Source: Trinickia soli (GTDB lineage Bacteria; Pseudomonadota; Gammaproteobacteria; Burkholderiales; Burkholderiaceae). From it: a stretch of 64,000 nucleotides of DNA. Below the pieces are notes generated by a model, which worked only from the letters and a program-made list of their open reading frames with translations, was not told the DNA's origin and searched no databases. Numbering within the stretch: position 1 is the stretch's first letter; each line of letters begins with the position of its first letter. The position numbers and the translations under genes were made by a program. Where the stretch lies: NCBI RefSeq assembly GCF_002879855.1, contig NZ_PNYB01000019.1, forward strand, positions 1-64,000, written 5' to 3'. Positions 27,363 to 38,762 of this stretch are shown here, piece after piece.

Positions 27363-28448
27363 AGCAATCCGAGGCGTCGCGACGCTGACATCCCCGCATT
27401 GCGCGCGATGGCGCAGTGCGTGATCGATCAGAACGAGCGCAAGCATAGCTTCCGCGATCGGCGTCGCACGGATGCCGACGCAGGGATCGTGGCGTCCGAA
27501 CGTTTCGACCACGACGGGATTGCCGTTCTTGTCGATCGATCTGCGCGGCGTGCGGATACTGGACGTAGGCTTAATCGCGATCGAAACCGTGATGTCCTGC
27601 CCGGTCGAAATACCGCCGAGCACGCCACCCGCGTGGTTGCCGATGAAGCCGTCCGGTGTCAGCTCATCGCCATGGACCGACCCGCGTTGCGCCACGCTGG
27701 CAAATCCGGCGCCAATCTCAACGCCCTTGACGGCGTTGATACCCATCATTGCATGCGCGATGTCGGCGTCAAGACGATCGTACAGCGGCTCGCCCCAACC
27801 TACGGGAACGCCGCTCGCTACAACGGCGATGCGGGCGCCGATGGAATCGCCGTCCTTGCGTAGCGCATCCATGTAGGCTTCGAGCTGCGGCACGACCTGC
27901 GCATTCGGCGCGAAAAAGGGATTTTGCGAAACCTCGGACCAATCGACGAACGGGATCTCGATTTCGCCGAGCGCGCTCATGTAGCCGCGCACTTGCACGC
28001 CGAACTTCTCGCTCAACCACTTCTTCGCGACAGCGCCTGCGGCGACCGTCGGCGCCGTCAGCCGCGCGGACGAGCGCCCGCCGCCCCGGAAGTCGCGCAC
28101 GCCGTATTTGTGCCAGTACGTGTAATCGGCATGGCCCGGGCGAAACGTCTCGGCGATGTTCCCGTAATCCTTGCTGCGTTGGTCCGTATTCCGAATGAGA
28201 AGCGCGATAGGCGCACCGGTCGTCACGCCCTCGAACACACCCGACAGGACCTCGACTTTGTCCTCTTCCTGCCGCTGCGTGACGTGGCGCGATGTACCGG
28301 GCTTGCGGCGATCGAGTTCGCCTTGAATATCGGCTTCCGACAGCGCCATCCCGGGCGGGCAACCGTCGATCACGCAGCCGATCGCCGGACCGTGCGATTC
28401 GCCGAACGTCGTGACGGTGAAAAGCGTGCCGATAGTGTTGCCGGACAT
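27348..28448 (-). CDS. aroC: chorismate synthase
   Basis: A 366-residue enzyme that converts EPSP to chorismate with reduced FMN, the last step of the shikimate pathway. Signatures are present: [47 protein letters not shown] and the C-terminal [22 protein letters not shown] precedes the ATG. It lies 143 bp downstream of the lplT-plsC gene. Confidence 0.98.
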   Translation of the reverse strand: MSGNTIGTLFTVTTFGESHGPAIGCVIDGCPPGMALSEADIQGELDRRKPGTSRHVTQRQEEDKVEVLSGVFEGVTTGAPIALLIRNTDQRSKDYGNIAETFRPGHADYTYWHKYGVRDFRGGGRSSARLTAPTVAAGAVAKKWLSEKFGVQVRGYMSALGEIEIPFVDWSEVSQNPFFAPNAQVVPQLEAYMDALRKDGDSIGARIAVVASGVPVGWGEPLYDRLDADIAHAMMGINAVKGVEIGAGFASVAQRGSVHGDELTPDGFIGNHAGGVLGGISTGQDITVSIAIKPTSSIRTPRRSIDKNGNPVVVETFGRHDPCVGIRATPIAEAMLALVLIDHALRHRAQCGDVSVATPRIAARGD

Positions 28449-28554
28449 GAGCGTGGCCTCAAAAAAAAATAAATGAGCAAGGCGCTATTATGCCTTGCAC
28501 CGGGCCCTGCCACGCTCGGCCGGTTGGCCAGCACGATTTGCTTTCGGCGCTACG

Positions 28555-28593
28555 ACCGGGACTGACTACCGGGACTGACTGCCAGGGCCGACT
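28555..28593. repeat. 13-bp tandem repeat spanning the stop of the LplT-PlsC gene
   Basis: ACCGGGACTGACT occurs twice in direct succession (28555-28567, 28568-28580). A third, degenerate unit (28581-28593) overlaps the stop codon at 28592-28594. Confidence 0.8.
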
Positions 28594-30529
28594 ACCGGCG
28601 CGCGCCCCGCAAGTCGCTGACGATGCGTTGCAGCGTCTCGGGCGTCGCGGCGCCCGGATCGAGCGGCTCGGCCACGGCCAGCGTGAGACGACTCATGACG
28701 CCCTTACGGATCGGACGTGGAAAACGAGCGTCGGCGTGGCGGGAAAACACGCTGCCCCAAAGACCGCGCAGCGCCATTGGAATGACGGGCACGGGCGTGC
28801 GCTCGACGATCTGCGTGACGCCGCGACGGAACGTATTGAGTTCGCCGTCGCGCGTCAGTTTGCCCTCGGGAAAGATGCAGACGAGTTCGCCTTCCGCCAG
28901 GGCCGCCGCGCATGAATCGTAGGCCCGTTCCAGCATTGCCGCGTCCTCATGGGCCGGCGCGATCGGAATCGCCTTGGCATGGCGGAACAGCCAGCCGACG
29001 AACGGCGTGCGGAAAATGCGGTAATCCATGACAAATCGGATCGGCCGCGGACTTTCGGCCATGATCACGACCGCATCGACATAGCTGACATGATTGCAGG
29101 CAAGCACCGCGGCGCCCTGCTCGGGGATGCGCTCGGCATGCACGAGACGGATTCGGTAAAACGTGTGTACGAGCACCCACGCTATGAAACGCAGCAAAAA
29201 TTCGGGCACCAGCGAATAGATATACGCTGCCACAACGACGTTGAGCAAGGCTGTCGCGGCGAAGATGCCGGGAATGCTGACGCCCGCGGCGGTCAACCCT
29301 ATCGCCATGAGCGCAGAGACGATCATAAAAAACGCGTTGAGAATGTTGTTTGCGGCAATGATCCGGGCGCGGTGCGTTGGCTGACTGCGGCTTTGGATCA
29401 AAGCGTAGAGCGGCACGCTATAAAAGCCGCCGAACATCGCGAGCAGGAACAGGTCGGCCAAAATGCGCCAATGGCGCGCGTGACTCAGGAATTCGGCCAC
29501 GCCGATGAGCGGCCCCGCCTGCGGTAACCCGCGGCTGGCCCAGAACAGGTCGAACGCGAACACGCTGATGCCGATCGACCCGAGCGGCACGAGCCCGATC
29601 TCGACGCGCCGCTTCGATAGCCGTTCGCACAACAGCGAGCCCGTGCCGATCCCGAGCGAGAACGTGGCGAGCAGCACGGTCACGACATCGGGATTGGCCG
29701 ACAGCACGTCCTTGGCGTAGCTGAAGAACGAAGTCAGGAACGTCGCCCCGACGAACCAAAGCCACGAGATGCCCAGCAGACTCAAAAACACGGTGCGGTT
29801 CTGACGGGCGAGCGAGAGGTTGCGCCACGTTTCGGTGATGGGGTTCCAATTGATTCGCAAATCAGGCTGGGACGCGGGTGAGACCGGCACCCGCGCGGAG
29901 GTGAACCGCCCGGCGAGCGCCACCGCGAGGCACATACCGGCCAGCCACCAGGCGCCGTGTTCGGGCGAGGCCGCTGCTGCGCCGCCTATGATCGTGCCGA
30001 TCAGAATGGCGACGAACGTGCCCATTTCGACGAGACCGTTGCCCCCGACGAGTTCCTTCTCATCAAGATGCTGTGGCAGATACGCGTATTTGACGGGACC
30101 GAACAGTGTCGAATGCACGCCCATCAGGAAAGTGCAGAGATAGAGCAGCGGCGCGTGATGGGTGATGAAACCGGCGCCGCCGATCAACATCACGACGATT
30201 TCGAAGGTTTTGACGAAGCGCGTGAGCTTCGCCTTGTCATATTTGTCGGCGATCTGACCCGACGTAGCCGAAAACAGGACGAACGGCAGTATGAAGATGG
30301 CCGAGATCAGAAACGCGGCCGTCTTGGCGTCGACGCCCGAGAACCGCGCCGTCTGGTAAGTGACGAGCGAACTGAAGCCGACCTTGAAAACGTTATCATT
30401 CAGCGCGCCGAGAAACTGCGTCCAAAAGAACGGCGCGAATCGCCGTTCGCCGAACAATGTGAACTGGGAATGGGACTGGCGCGGCGCGCGGCGCGGCAGT
30501 GAAGCGGGAGGCAGCGGACGGTCGCTCAT
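28592..30529 (-). CDS. LplT-like MFS transporter fused to PlsC-like acyltransferase
   Basis: A 645-residue inner-membrane fusion. Residues about 25-420 form a 12-TM major-facilitator domain like the lysophospholipid flippase LplT (FFWTQFLGALNDNVFKVGF). Residues about 440-645 form a PlsC-type acyltransferase with the HX4D box NHVSYVDA and FPEGKLTRDGEL. It likely imports and reacylates lysophospholipids, or makes phosphatidic acid. Unlike E. coli Aas, no acyl-ACP synthetase domain follows, so the acyl donor must be acyl-ACP or acyl-CoA made elsewhere. The stop codon is embedded in tandem repeats. Confidence 0.9.
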   Translation of the reverse strand: MSDRPLPPASLPRRAPRQSHSQFTLFGERRFAPFFWTQFLGALNDNVFKVGFSSLVTYQTARFSGVDAKTAAFLISAIFILPFVLFSATSGQIADKYDKAKLTRFVKTFEIVVMLIGGAGFITHHAPLLYLCTFLMGVHSTLFGPVKYAYLPQHLDEKELVGGNGLVEMGTFVAILIGTIIGGAAAASPEHGAWWLAGMCLAVALAGRFTSARVPVSPASQPDLRINWNPITETWRNLSLARQNRTVFLSLLGISWLWFVGATFLTSFFSYAKDVLSANPDVVTVLLATFSLGIGTGSLLCERLSKRRVEIGLVPLGSIGISVFAFDLFWASRGLPQAGPLIGVAEFLSHARHWRILADLFLLAMFGGFYSVPLYALIQSRSQPTHRARIIAANNILNAFFMIVSALMAIGLTAAGVSIPGIFAATALLNVVVAAYIYSLVPEFLLRFIAWVLVHTFYRIRLVHAERIPEQGAAVLACNHVSYVDAVVIMAESPRPIRFVMDYRIFRTPFVGWLFRHAKAIPIAPAHEDAAMLERAYDSCAAALAEGELVCIFPEGKLTRDGELNTFRRGVTQIVERTPVPVIPMALRGLWGSVFSRHADARFPRPIRKGVMSRLTLAVAEPLDPGAATPETLQRIVSDLRGARR

Positions 30530-30549
30530 AGATGAATGCTGCGTTCCCC

Positions 30550-31008
30550 TCAGCGTGTGTCATGCGTCTGCCCTTCTTCGGGCCAGTCGCGGATATAGGC
30601 CTTGAGCATACGATTCTCGAAACTTTGCTCCTCGACGACGGCTTTGGCGACGTCGTAAAACGAGATGACGCCCATGAGCGTGCGGCTTTCCATCACCGGC
30701 AGATAGCGGACATGATGCTCGAGCATGATGCGGCGCACTTCGTTGACATCCGTTTCGGGCGTGCAGGTGATCGGGTGATCGTCCATCACCTTGCGAATCG
30801 TAGCCGTGCCGACGCCGCCGTCGTTTTGCTTCAACGTGAGGATGATTTCGCGGAATGTCAGCATGCCGACGAGATCGCCGAACTCCATGATGACGAGCGA
30901 ACCGATGTCGTGCTCGGCCATCGTATTCACCGCTTGGAGCAGCGGCGTATCGGGCGTGACCGTGTACAACGTGTTGCCCTTGACCTTCAAGATGTCGCTG
31001 ACTCTCAT
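30550..31008 (-). CDS. CBS-domain pair protein
   Basis: A 152-residue protein made of two CBS motifs (TVTPDTPLLQAVNTMAEHDI near residue 16, and ITCTPETDVNEVRRIMLEHH near 80). Such Bateman modules bind adenosyl nucleotides and regulate partners. The ATG at 31008 has GGGAGAA before it; longer frames upstream are non-coding. It lies 20 bp ahead of the LplT-PlsC gene, probably in one transcript, and is divergent from metY. Confidence 0.92.
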   Translation of the reverse strand: MRVSDILKVKGNTLYTVTPDTPLLQAVNTMAEHDIGSLVIMEFGDLVGMLTFREIILTLKQNDGGVGTATIRKVMDDHPITCTPETDVNEVRRIMLEHHVRYLPVMESRTLMGVISFYDVAKAVVEEQSFENRMLKAYIRDWPEEGQTHDTR

Positions 31009-31201
31009 GGCGTTCTCCCGATGAAGCTTGAGTGGATCGGTCGATCCTAGCGGAAAGGCTTGCAAAAGGAAAGCGAGAGCCCTGCCACTCGGACCGATGG
31101 CGCACAGTGCGAGACGAAGCTTGCGAAAGGCCGGCGGCTCGCCTGGCGATGGTACGATGGCCGCCACCGCAACTTTGCCGGGCGCCGGCCCGGCCGACGT
31201 C

Positions 31202-32521
31202 ATGTCCGCCAACCGTTTCGACACGCTTGCAGTGCATGCCGGCGCGGCTCCCGATCCCGCTACGGGAGCGCGCGCCACACCCATCTACCAAAGCACGGCC
31301 TTCGTCTTTCGCGATGCCGACCACGCCGCCGCGTTGTTCAACATGGAGCGCGCCGGCCACGTCTATTCGCGCATCTCAAATCCCACCGTCGCCGTCTTCG
31401 AAGAACGCGTCGCGGCGCTCGAGAACGGCGTCGGCGCCATCGGCGCCGCGAGCGGCCAGGCGGCGCTGCATCTGGCCATCGCCACGCTGATGGGCGCCGG
31501 CTCGCACATCGTCGCGTCGAGCGCGCTGTACGGCGGCTCGCACAACCTGCTGCACTACACGCTGCGCCGCTTCGGGATTGAAACGACGTTCGTCAAACCG
31601 GGCGACCTCGACGCCTGGCGCGCGGCGATCCGCCCCGACACGCGTCTGCTGTTCGGCGAAACGCTCGGCAATCCGAACCTCGATGTGCTCGACATCGCGG
31701 GCGTGGCCGAGGTTGCGCATGCGCACGCGATTCCGCTGCTCGTCGATTCGACGTTCACCACGCCGTACCTCGTCAGGCCGTTCGAGCACGGCGCCGATCT
31801 GGTCTATCACTCGGCAACCAAATTTCTCGGCGGCCACGGGACGACCGTCGGCGGCGTGCTCGTCGACGCCGGCACGTTCGATTTCGCCGCCTCCGGGCGC
31901 TTTCCCGAATTCACCGAGCCTTACGACGGCTTTCACGGCATGGTCTTCGCCGAAGAAAGCACGGTCGCGCCCTTCCTGTTGCGCGCGCGCCGGGAAGGCC
32001 TGCGCGACTTCGGCGCCTGCCTGCATCCGCAAGCCGCGTGGCAGTTGTTGCAAGGCATCGAGACGCTGCCGCTGCGGATGGAGCGACACGTCGCGAACAC
32101 GCGCAAGATCGTCGAATTCCTGGCCGCACATCCGGCCGTGGAGTCGGTCGCCTATCCCGAGCTGCCGTCGCACCCCGATCACGCGCTGGCCAAGCGCCTC
32201 CTGCCGCGCGGTGCAGGCGCGGTCGTCAGTTTCAATTTGCGTGGCGATCGTGCCGCCGGGCGCCGCTTCATCGAAGCCCTGTCGCTGTTCTCCCATCTCG
32301 CAAACGTGGGCGACGCGCGCTCGCTCGTCATCCATCCGGCCTCGACGACGCACTTCCGTATGGATGCTGCCGCACTCGCGGCCGCGGGCATCGCGGAAGG
32401 CACGATTCGCCTGTCGATCGGACTCGAGGATCCCGACGATTTGATCGACGACCTCAGGCGCGCCCTGAAAATCGCGACGAAGCCGGCGGCCGGCACGCCT
32501 TCGAAGAAGGAGTCGGCATGA
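31202..32521 (+). CDS. O-acetylhomoserine sulfhydrylase / cystathionine gamma-synthase family enzyme
   Basis: A 439-residue PLP enzyme of the Cys/Met metabolism family. The PLP Lys lies in VYHSATKFLGGHGT, and the early block ATPIYQSTAFVF and the cofactor-phosphate region YSRISNPTVAVFEERVAAL are intact. Length and the FNMERAGHVYSRI block suit MetY (O-acetylhomoserine plus sulfide to homocysteine) better than MetB. The start is uncertain: MSANRFDTLAVHAG at 31202 matches family beginnings, but an ATG at 31157 is also in frame. It overlaps the next gene by four bases. Confidence 0.88.
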   Translation: MSANRFDTLAVHAGAAPDPATGARATPIYQSTAFVFRDADHAAALFNMERAGHVYSRISNPTVAVFEERVAALENGVGAIGAASGQAALHLAIATLMGAGSHIVASSALYGGSHNLLHYTLRRFGIETTFVKPGDLDAWRAAIRPDTRLLFGETLGNPNLDVLDIAGVAEVAHAHAIPLLVDSTFTTPYLVRPFEHGADLVYHSATKFLGGHGTTVGGVLVDAGTFDFAASGRFPEFTEPYDGFHGMVFAEESTVAPFLLRARREGLRDFGACLHPQAAWQLLQGIETLPLRMERHVANTRKIVEFLAAHPAVESVAYPELPSHPDHALAKRLLPRGAGAVVSFNLRGDRAAGRRFIEALSLFSHLANVGDARSLVIHPASTTHFRMDAAALAAAGIAEGTIRLSIGLEDPDDLIDDLRRALKIATKPAAGTPSKKESA

Positions 32522-33351
32522 TCGTCACCGTGCAAGGCAAACCTGCCTACGCCTACACCGGCGGCAAGCCCTTTGACGCGGCGCTGCCCACGGCCGTGTT
32601 CATCCATGGCGCCCAGCACGACCACAGCGTCTGGGCGCTGCAAAGCCGCTACTTCGCTCATCACGGCTTCAATGTGCTGGCGGTCGACCTGCCCGGCCAC
32701 TGCCGCAGCGAAGGGCCCGCGAAAACCACCATCGAGGCACTATCCGATTGGGTTGCCGCGCTGCTCGACGCCGTCGGCGCGCCCGCCGCGGTCCTGATCG
32801 GGCATAGCATGGGCTCGCTCGTCGCACTCGAGTTCGCAAGCCGCCACCCGGCGCGCGCACTGGGCGCGGCCCTGGTCGCGACGGCGGTCCCCATGGCCGT
32901 GTCCGATGCGCTGCTCGAGGCGGCGCTCTCGCGCGAGCCGGAAGCAATCGAACTCGTGAACCGCTGGTCGCACTCGACGATCGCCGCCAAACCTTCCTGC
33001 CCGGGACCGGGCTTCTGGCTGCACGGCGTCAATCAGCGGCTCATGGAACGGGTATCGGCGCGCGGCGAGCCGCATCTGTTCCACACCGACTTCTCGGCCT
33101 GCAACGCTTATGCGCACGGGCTCGAGCGCGCGGCGCAAGTGCGCTGCCCCGTGCGGCTCGTGTCGGGCACGAAGGACATGATGACGCCGCCACGCGCTAC
33201 GCGCGCACTCGTGGACGCGCTCAAAGCCGGCGGCGCGCGGGTGGACGTGATCACGCTCGATGCCGGCCATGCGCTGATGTCCGAGCAGCCCGATGCGACG
33301 CTCGACGCCCTGTTCGCGTTCGCCCGTTCGGTGGTTGCAACACAGGCTTGA
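32518..33351 (+). CDS. alpha/beta-fold hydrolase coupled to the sulfhydrylase gene
   Basis: A 277-residue alpha/beta hydrolase. Its ATG overlaps the preceding TGA (ATGA), so translation is probably coupled. Motifs: AVFIHGAQHDHSVWALQ (oxyanion region), LIGHSMGSLVALEFASRHP (nucleophile Ser), VSGTKDMMTPP (acid) and LDAGHALMSEQP (His). The tight link to a homocysteine-forming enzyme suggests a role in methionine or sulfur metabolism, but the substrate is unknown. Confidence 0.88.
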   Translation: MIVTVQGKPAYAYTGGKPFDAALPTAVFIHGAQHDHSVWALQSRYFAHHGFNVLAVDLPGHCRSEGPAKTTIEALSDWVAALLDAVGAPAAVLIGHSMGSLVALEFASRHPARALGAALVATAVPMAVSDALLEAALSREPEAIELVNRWSHSTIAAKPSCPGPGFWLHGVNQRLMERVSARGEPHLFHTDFSACNAYAHGLERAAQVRCPVRLVSGTKDMMTPPRATRALVDALKAGGARVDVITLDAGHALMSEQPDATLDALFAFARSVVATQA

Positions 33352-33554
33352 ACGAGGTTCGAACGAAGGTCGGAGATACGCTCGGCCGTTTGTCTGCCGC
33401 CAGGCCGGACGGCCAGGTTGCGCCTTGGCGCCGATCGCCGGACAATGGTTTTTGTCGGCCGAAAGTAGCGCGGCACGCGGGCAGGTCGAACATTGTCGCG
33501 CTCGCCCCGCCCGGGCACGACGGCAAGCGCCCATCGGCGCAAACGGAGGAAGCG

Positions 33555-33875
33555 ATGGCTCACAGCGCTCACACAGCCCACTTCGCGAGCTTCGCAGAGT
33601 TTTACCCGTTTTATCTGGGCGAGCATCGCAACAGCGTTTGCCGCCGCCTGCATTTCGTCGGTTCGCTCGGCGTGATCGGGTGTCTGGCGATGGCCGTGGC
33701 GACGGGCGGTTGGCTTTGGTTGCCGGCCGCGGTGGTCTGCGGCTACGGCTTTGCGTGGATCGGACACTTCTTCTTTGAAAAGAACCGCCCCGCCACGTTT
33801 CGCCATCCCGTCTACAGCCTGATGGGCGACTGGGTGATGTTCAAAGACATCTGCGTCGGCAAAATCGCGCTGTAG
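33555..33875 (+). CDS. DUF962 / Mpo1-like membrane protein
   Basis: A 106-residue protein with CGGAGGAA before the ATG at 33555; the upstream part of the frame is non-coding. Two to three hydrophobic segments (LGVIGCLAMAVATGGWLWL; AVVCGYGFAWIGHFFF) and the conserved FYLGEHRNSVCRRLHFVG and GHFFFEKNRPATFRHP blocks identify the DUF962/YGL010w family. The yeast member Mpo1 is a 2-hydroxy fatty-acid dioxygenase, and the His residues needed for iron are present here. Activity in bacteria is inferred only. Confidence 0.85.
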   Translation: MAHSAHTAHFASFAEFYPFYLGEHRNSVCRRLHFVGSLGVIGCLAMAVATGGWLWLPAAVVCGYGFAWIGHFFFEKNRPATFRHPVYSLMGDWVMFKDICVGKIAL

Positions 33876-33933
33876 CGGCGCGCAGAACACGGCCGCGCGG
33901 GGGGCCGCACGTGCGTCGCGCGGCGCATCCCAC

Positions 33934-36363
<2,430 letters not shown>

Positions 36364-36367
<4 letters not shown>

Positions 36368-37800
36368 CGCAAACCACTTCAACCGCACGCGACGCGTTCG
36401 TCGCCGCATGCCGCGACGCCATCGGCGCGGCCCATGTGCTCACCGAGCCGCACGACACTGCGCCGTTCCTGACGGATTGGCGGCGCCGTTATACCGGAGC
36501 CGCCTGCGCCGTACTGCGGCCCGGCACGACGCAGGAAGTCGCCGCGATCGTCCAGCTCGCCAACACGCACCGCGTCCCGCTCGTCCCGCAGGGCGGCAAT
36601 ACCGGCCTCGCTGGCGGCGCGACGCCCGATGGCTCGGGCGCGCAAGCAGTCGTCAGCCTGGCCCGCTTGAACCGCATCCGCGCGTTGGACCCACTCAACA
36701 ACACGATCACCGTCGAGGCGGGCGTCGTGCTCAGGCAGGTGCAGGATCATGCGCGCGAGGCCGGTCGCCTGTTTCCGCTGAGCCTGGCCGCCGAGGGCAG
36801 TTGCACGATCGGCGGCAACCTTGGGACGAATGCCGGCGGCACCGGCGTCCTTCGGTACGGCAATACGCGCGAGCTCTGCCTGGGCCTCGAAGTCGTCACG
36901 CCGCAGGGTGAAATCTGGGACGGATTGCGCGGCCTGCGTAAAGACAACACCGGCTACGACTTGCGCGATCTCTTCATCGGTGCCGAAGGCACGCTCGGCA
37001 TCATCACGGCCGCCGTCATGAAGCTGCACCCGCTGCCTGCCGCGCGCGTCACGGCGCTGGCCGCCCTCGCCTCGCCGCATGCCGCGCTCGATTTTCTCGC
37101 GCTTGCGCATCGCTGCGCCGGGCCGCTCTTGACGGGATTCGAGCTGATGTCGGACTTTTGTCTGCGGCTCGTCGGCAGGCATTTTCCGCAGATGCGCTAT
37201 CCGTTCGAGCAGCCGCACGCGCAAATCGTCCTTCTCGAACTCTCCGACAGCGAAAGCGAGGAGCACGCGCGCGCGCTGTTCGAGCAGATGATGGAGCAGG
37301 CGCTCGAGTCGGGCCTCGTGGAGGACGCCGTCGTGGCCGAGAATCTCGCACAGTCGCGGGCGTTCTGGGATTTGCGCGAGCATATTCCGCTCGCGCAAGC
37401 GGAAGAAGGGTTGAACGTCAAGCACGACATCGCGGTCCCCATTTCGCGCGTTGCCACCTTTATCGAGGAAACCGATGCAGAGATCGCCGCGGCCGTACCC
37501 GGCGCGCGCATGGTCACGTTCGGGCACCTCGGCGACGGCAACCTCCATTACAACGTTCAGGCGCCAGAAGGCGTCGATGCGCGGGCGTTTCTCGCGCAAT
37601 TCCAAGCGCAGTTGAATCGCATCGTTTATGAAAGCGTGTATCGTCAAGGCGGCACGTTCAGCGCCGAGCACGGCGTCGGACAGCTGAAAGTCGATGAATT
37701 GAAGCATTACAAATCGTCGGTCGAACTCCGGCTCATGCGGGCGATCAAAGCCGCGCTCGACCCGCTCGGCTTGATGAACCCCGGCAAAGTGGCAGGCTGA
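36364..37800 (+). CDS. FAD-binding 2-hydroxyacid dehydrogenase (GlcD/D-LDH-like)
   Basis: A 478-residue VAO-fold flavoenzyme. FAD-binding VPLVPQGGNTGLAGGATPDG and GGNLGTNAGGTGVLRYGNTR lie in the N-terminal half, with a C-terminal cap ending VTFGHLGDGNLHYNV and FSAEHGVGQLK. It likely oxidises a D-2-hydroxyacid (lactate, glycolate or 2-hydroxyglutarate class) with quinone or ETF as acceptor. The ATG at 36364 overlaps the DUF2069 stop. Confidence 0.92.
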
Positions 37801-37885
37801 GGATCGCCGTCGACCCGGTCAGCAGGCTGCAGCGACAGATCAGGCCGTTGCGGCAAACGCGGCCGGCGAGGCAAGGAGGCGTTTC

Positions 37886-38716
37886 GTGAAAATCCGCGTG
37901 TTGTCCGACCTGCACCTCGAGTGCAACGAGCCCGAGGCCATCCCCCACGTCGAGGCCGATCTCATCGTGCTTGCCGGCGACATCCATAATCACGCCGAAG
38001 GCATCCGCTGGGCAGCGCAGACTTTCGGCGGAACCGCGAGCGTCGTCTACGTGCCGGGCAACCATGAGTACTACGACGGAGAGTTCGGCGCGTTGGAAGT
38101 GGCGATGCGCGATGCCGCGGCCGGCGTCGACAACGTCCACTTCCTCAATAACGCGGCGCTGATCGACCCCGAAGGCCGCTGGCGCGTGCTGGGCACGACG
38201 TTGTGGACCGACTTCGAATTGTTCGGCGCGGACGAAGAGACCGTCGCCGCATCGGTCGCCGCCGCCGAAAAGGTCATGCTCGATTTTCGCGGGCCGATCG
38301 AGGTAACGTGGCCCACCAGCGCTACGGCGGCAGGAGCACCAGGACAAGGCCCGCGTTTGCTGACGCCCGCCGATACGCTCGCATTGCATGCGCACGCGCG
38401 CGCGTGGCTCGTTCGAGAACTCGGCAAGCCGTTCACCGGCAAGACCATCGTCGTCACGCATCATGCCCCCCACCGGGCAAGCCTCGCCGATCGCTTCGCC
38501 AGCGATCTCGCTTCGGCCGGCTTTATCAGCCACCTGCCCGATCTGGTCGGGCCGCCCGTCGCGCTCTGGGTTCACGGGCATACGCATACGCCATTCGATT
38601 ACGTCGCCAATGGCACGCGCGTCATCTGCAACCCGCGCGGCTATGTCGATCGACGCCGCAATCGGCTCGAAAACCCGAACTTCGCCTGGGTCAAGATCGT
38701 CGATCTCGACACCTGA
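37886..38716 (+). CDS. metallophosphoesterase
   Basis: A 276-residue calcineurin-like phosphoesterase starting at GTG, with AAGGAGGC five bases upstream. Metal-binding motifs run in order: DLHLE (DxH), LAGDIHNH (GDxx), PGNHEYYDG (GNHE), THHAPH and WVHGHTHTP (GHxH). Cytoplasmic, substrate unknown. It is probably the last gene of the wrbA operon or separately transcribed (85-bp gap). Confidence 0.9.
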   Translation: MKIRVLSDLHLECNEPEAIPHVEADLIVLAGDIHNHAEGIRWAAQTFGGTASVVYVPGNHEYYDGEFGALEVAMRDAAAGVDNVHFLNNAALIDPEGRWRVLGTTLWTDFELFGADEETVAASVAAAEKVMLDFRGPIEVTWPTSATAAGAPGQGPRLLTPADTLALHAHARAWLVRELGKPFTGKTIVVTHHAPHRASLADRFASDLASAGFISHLPDLVGPPVALWVHGHTHTPFDYVANGTRVICNPRGYVDRRRNRLENPNFAWVKIVDLDT

Positions 38717-38762
38717 TGCGGCCCGCGGCAACGCACGTCCGCCAATGGGCTGCAGCGTCGGC

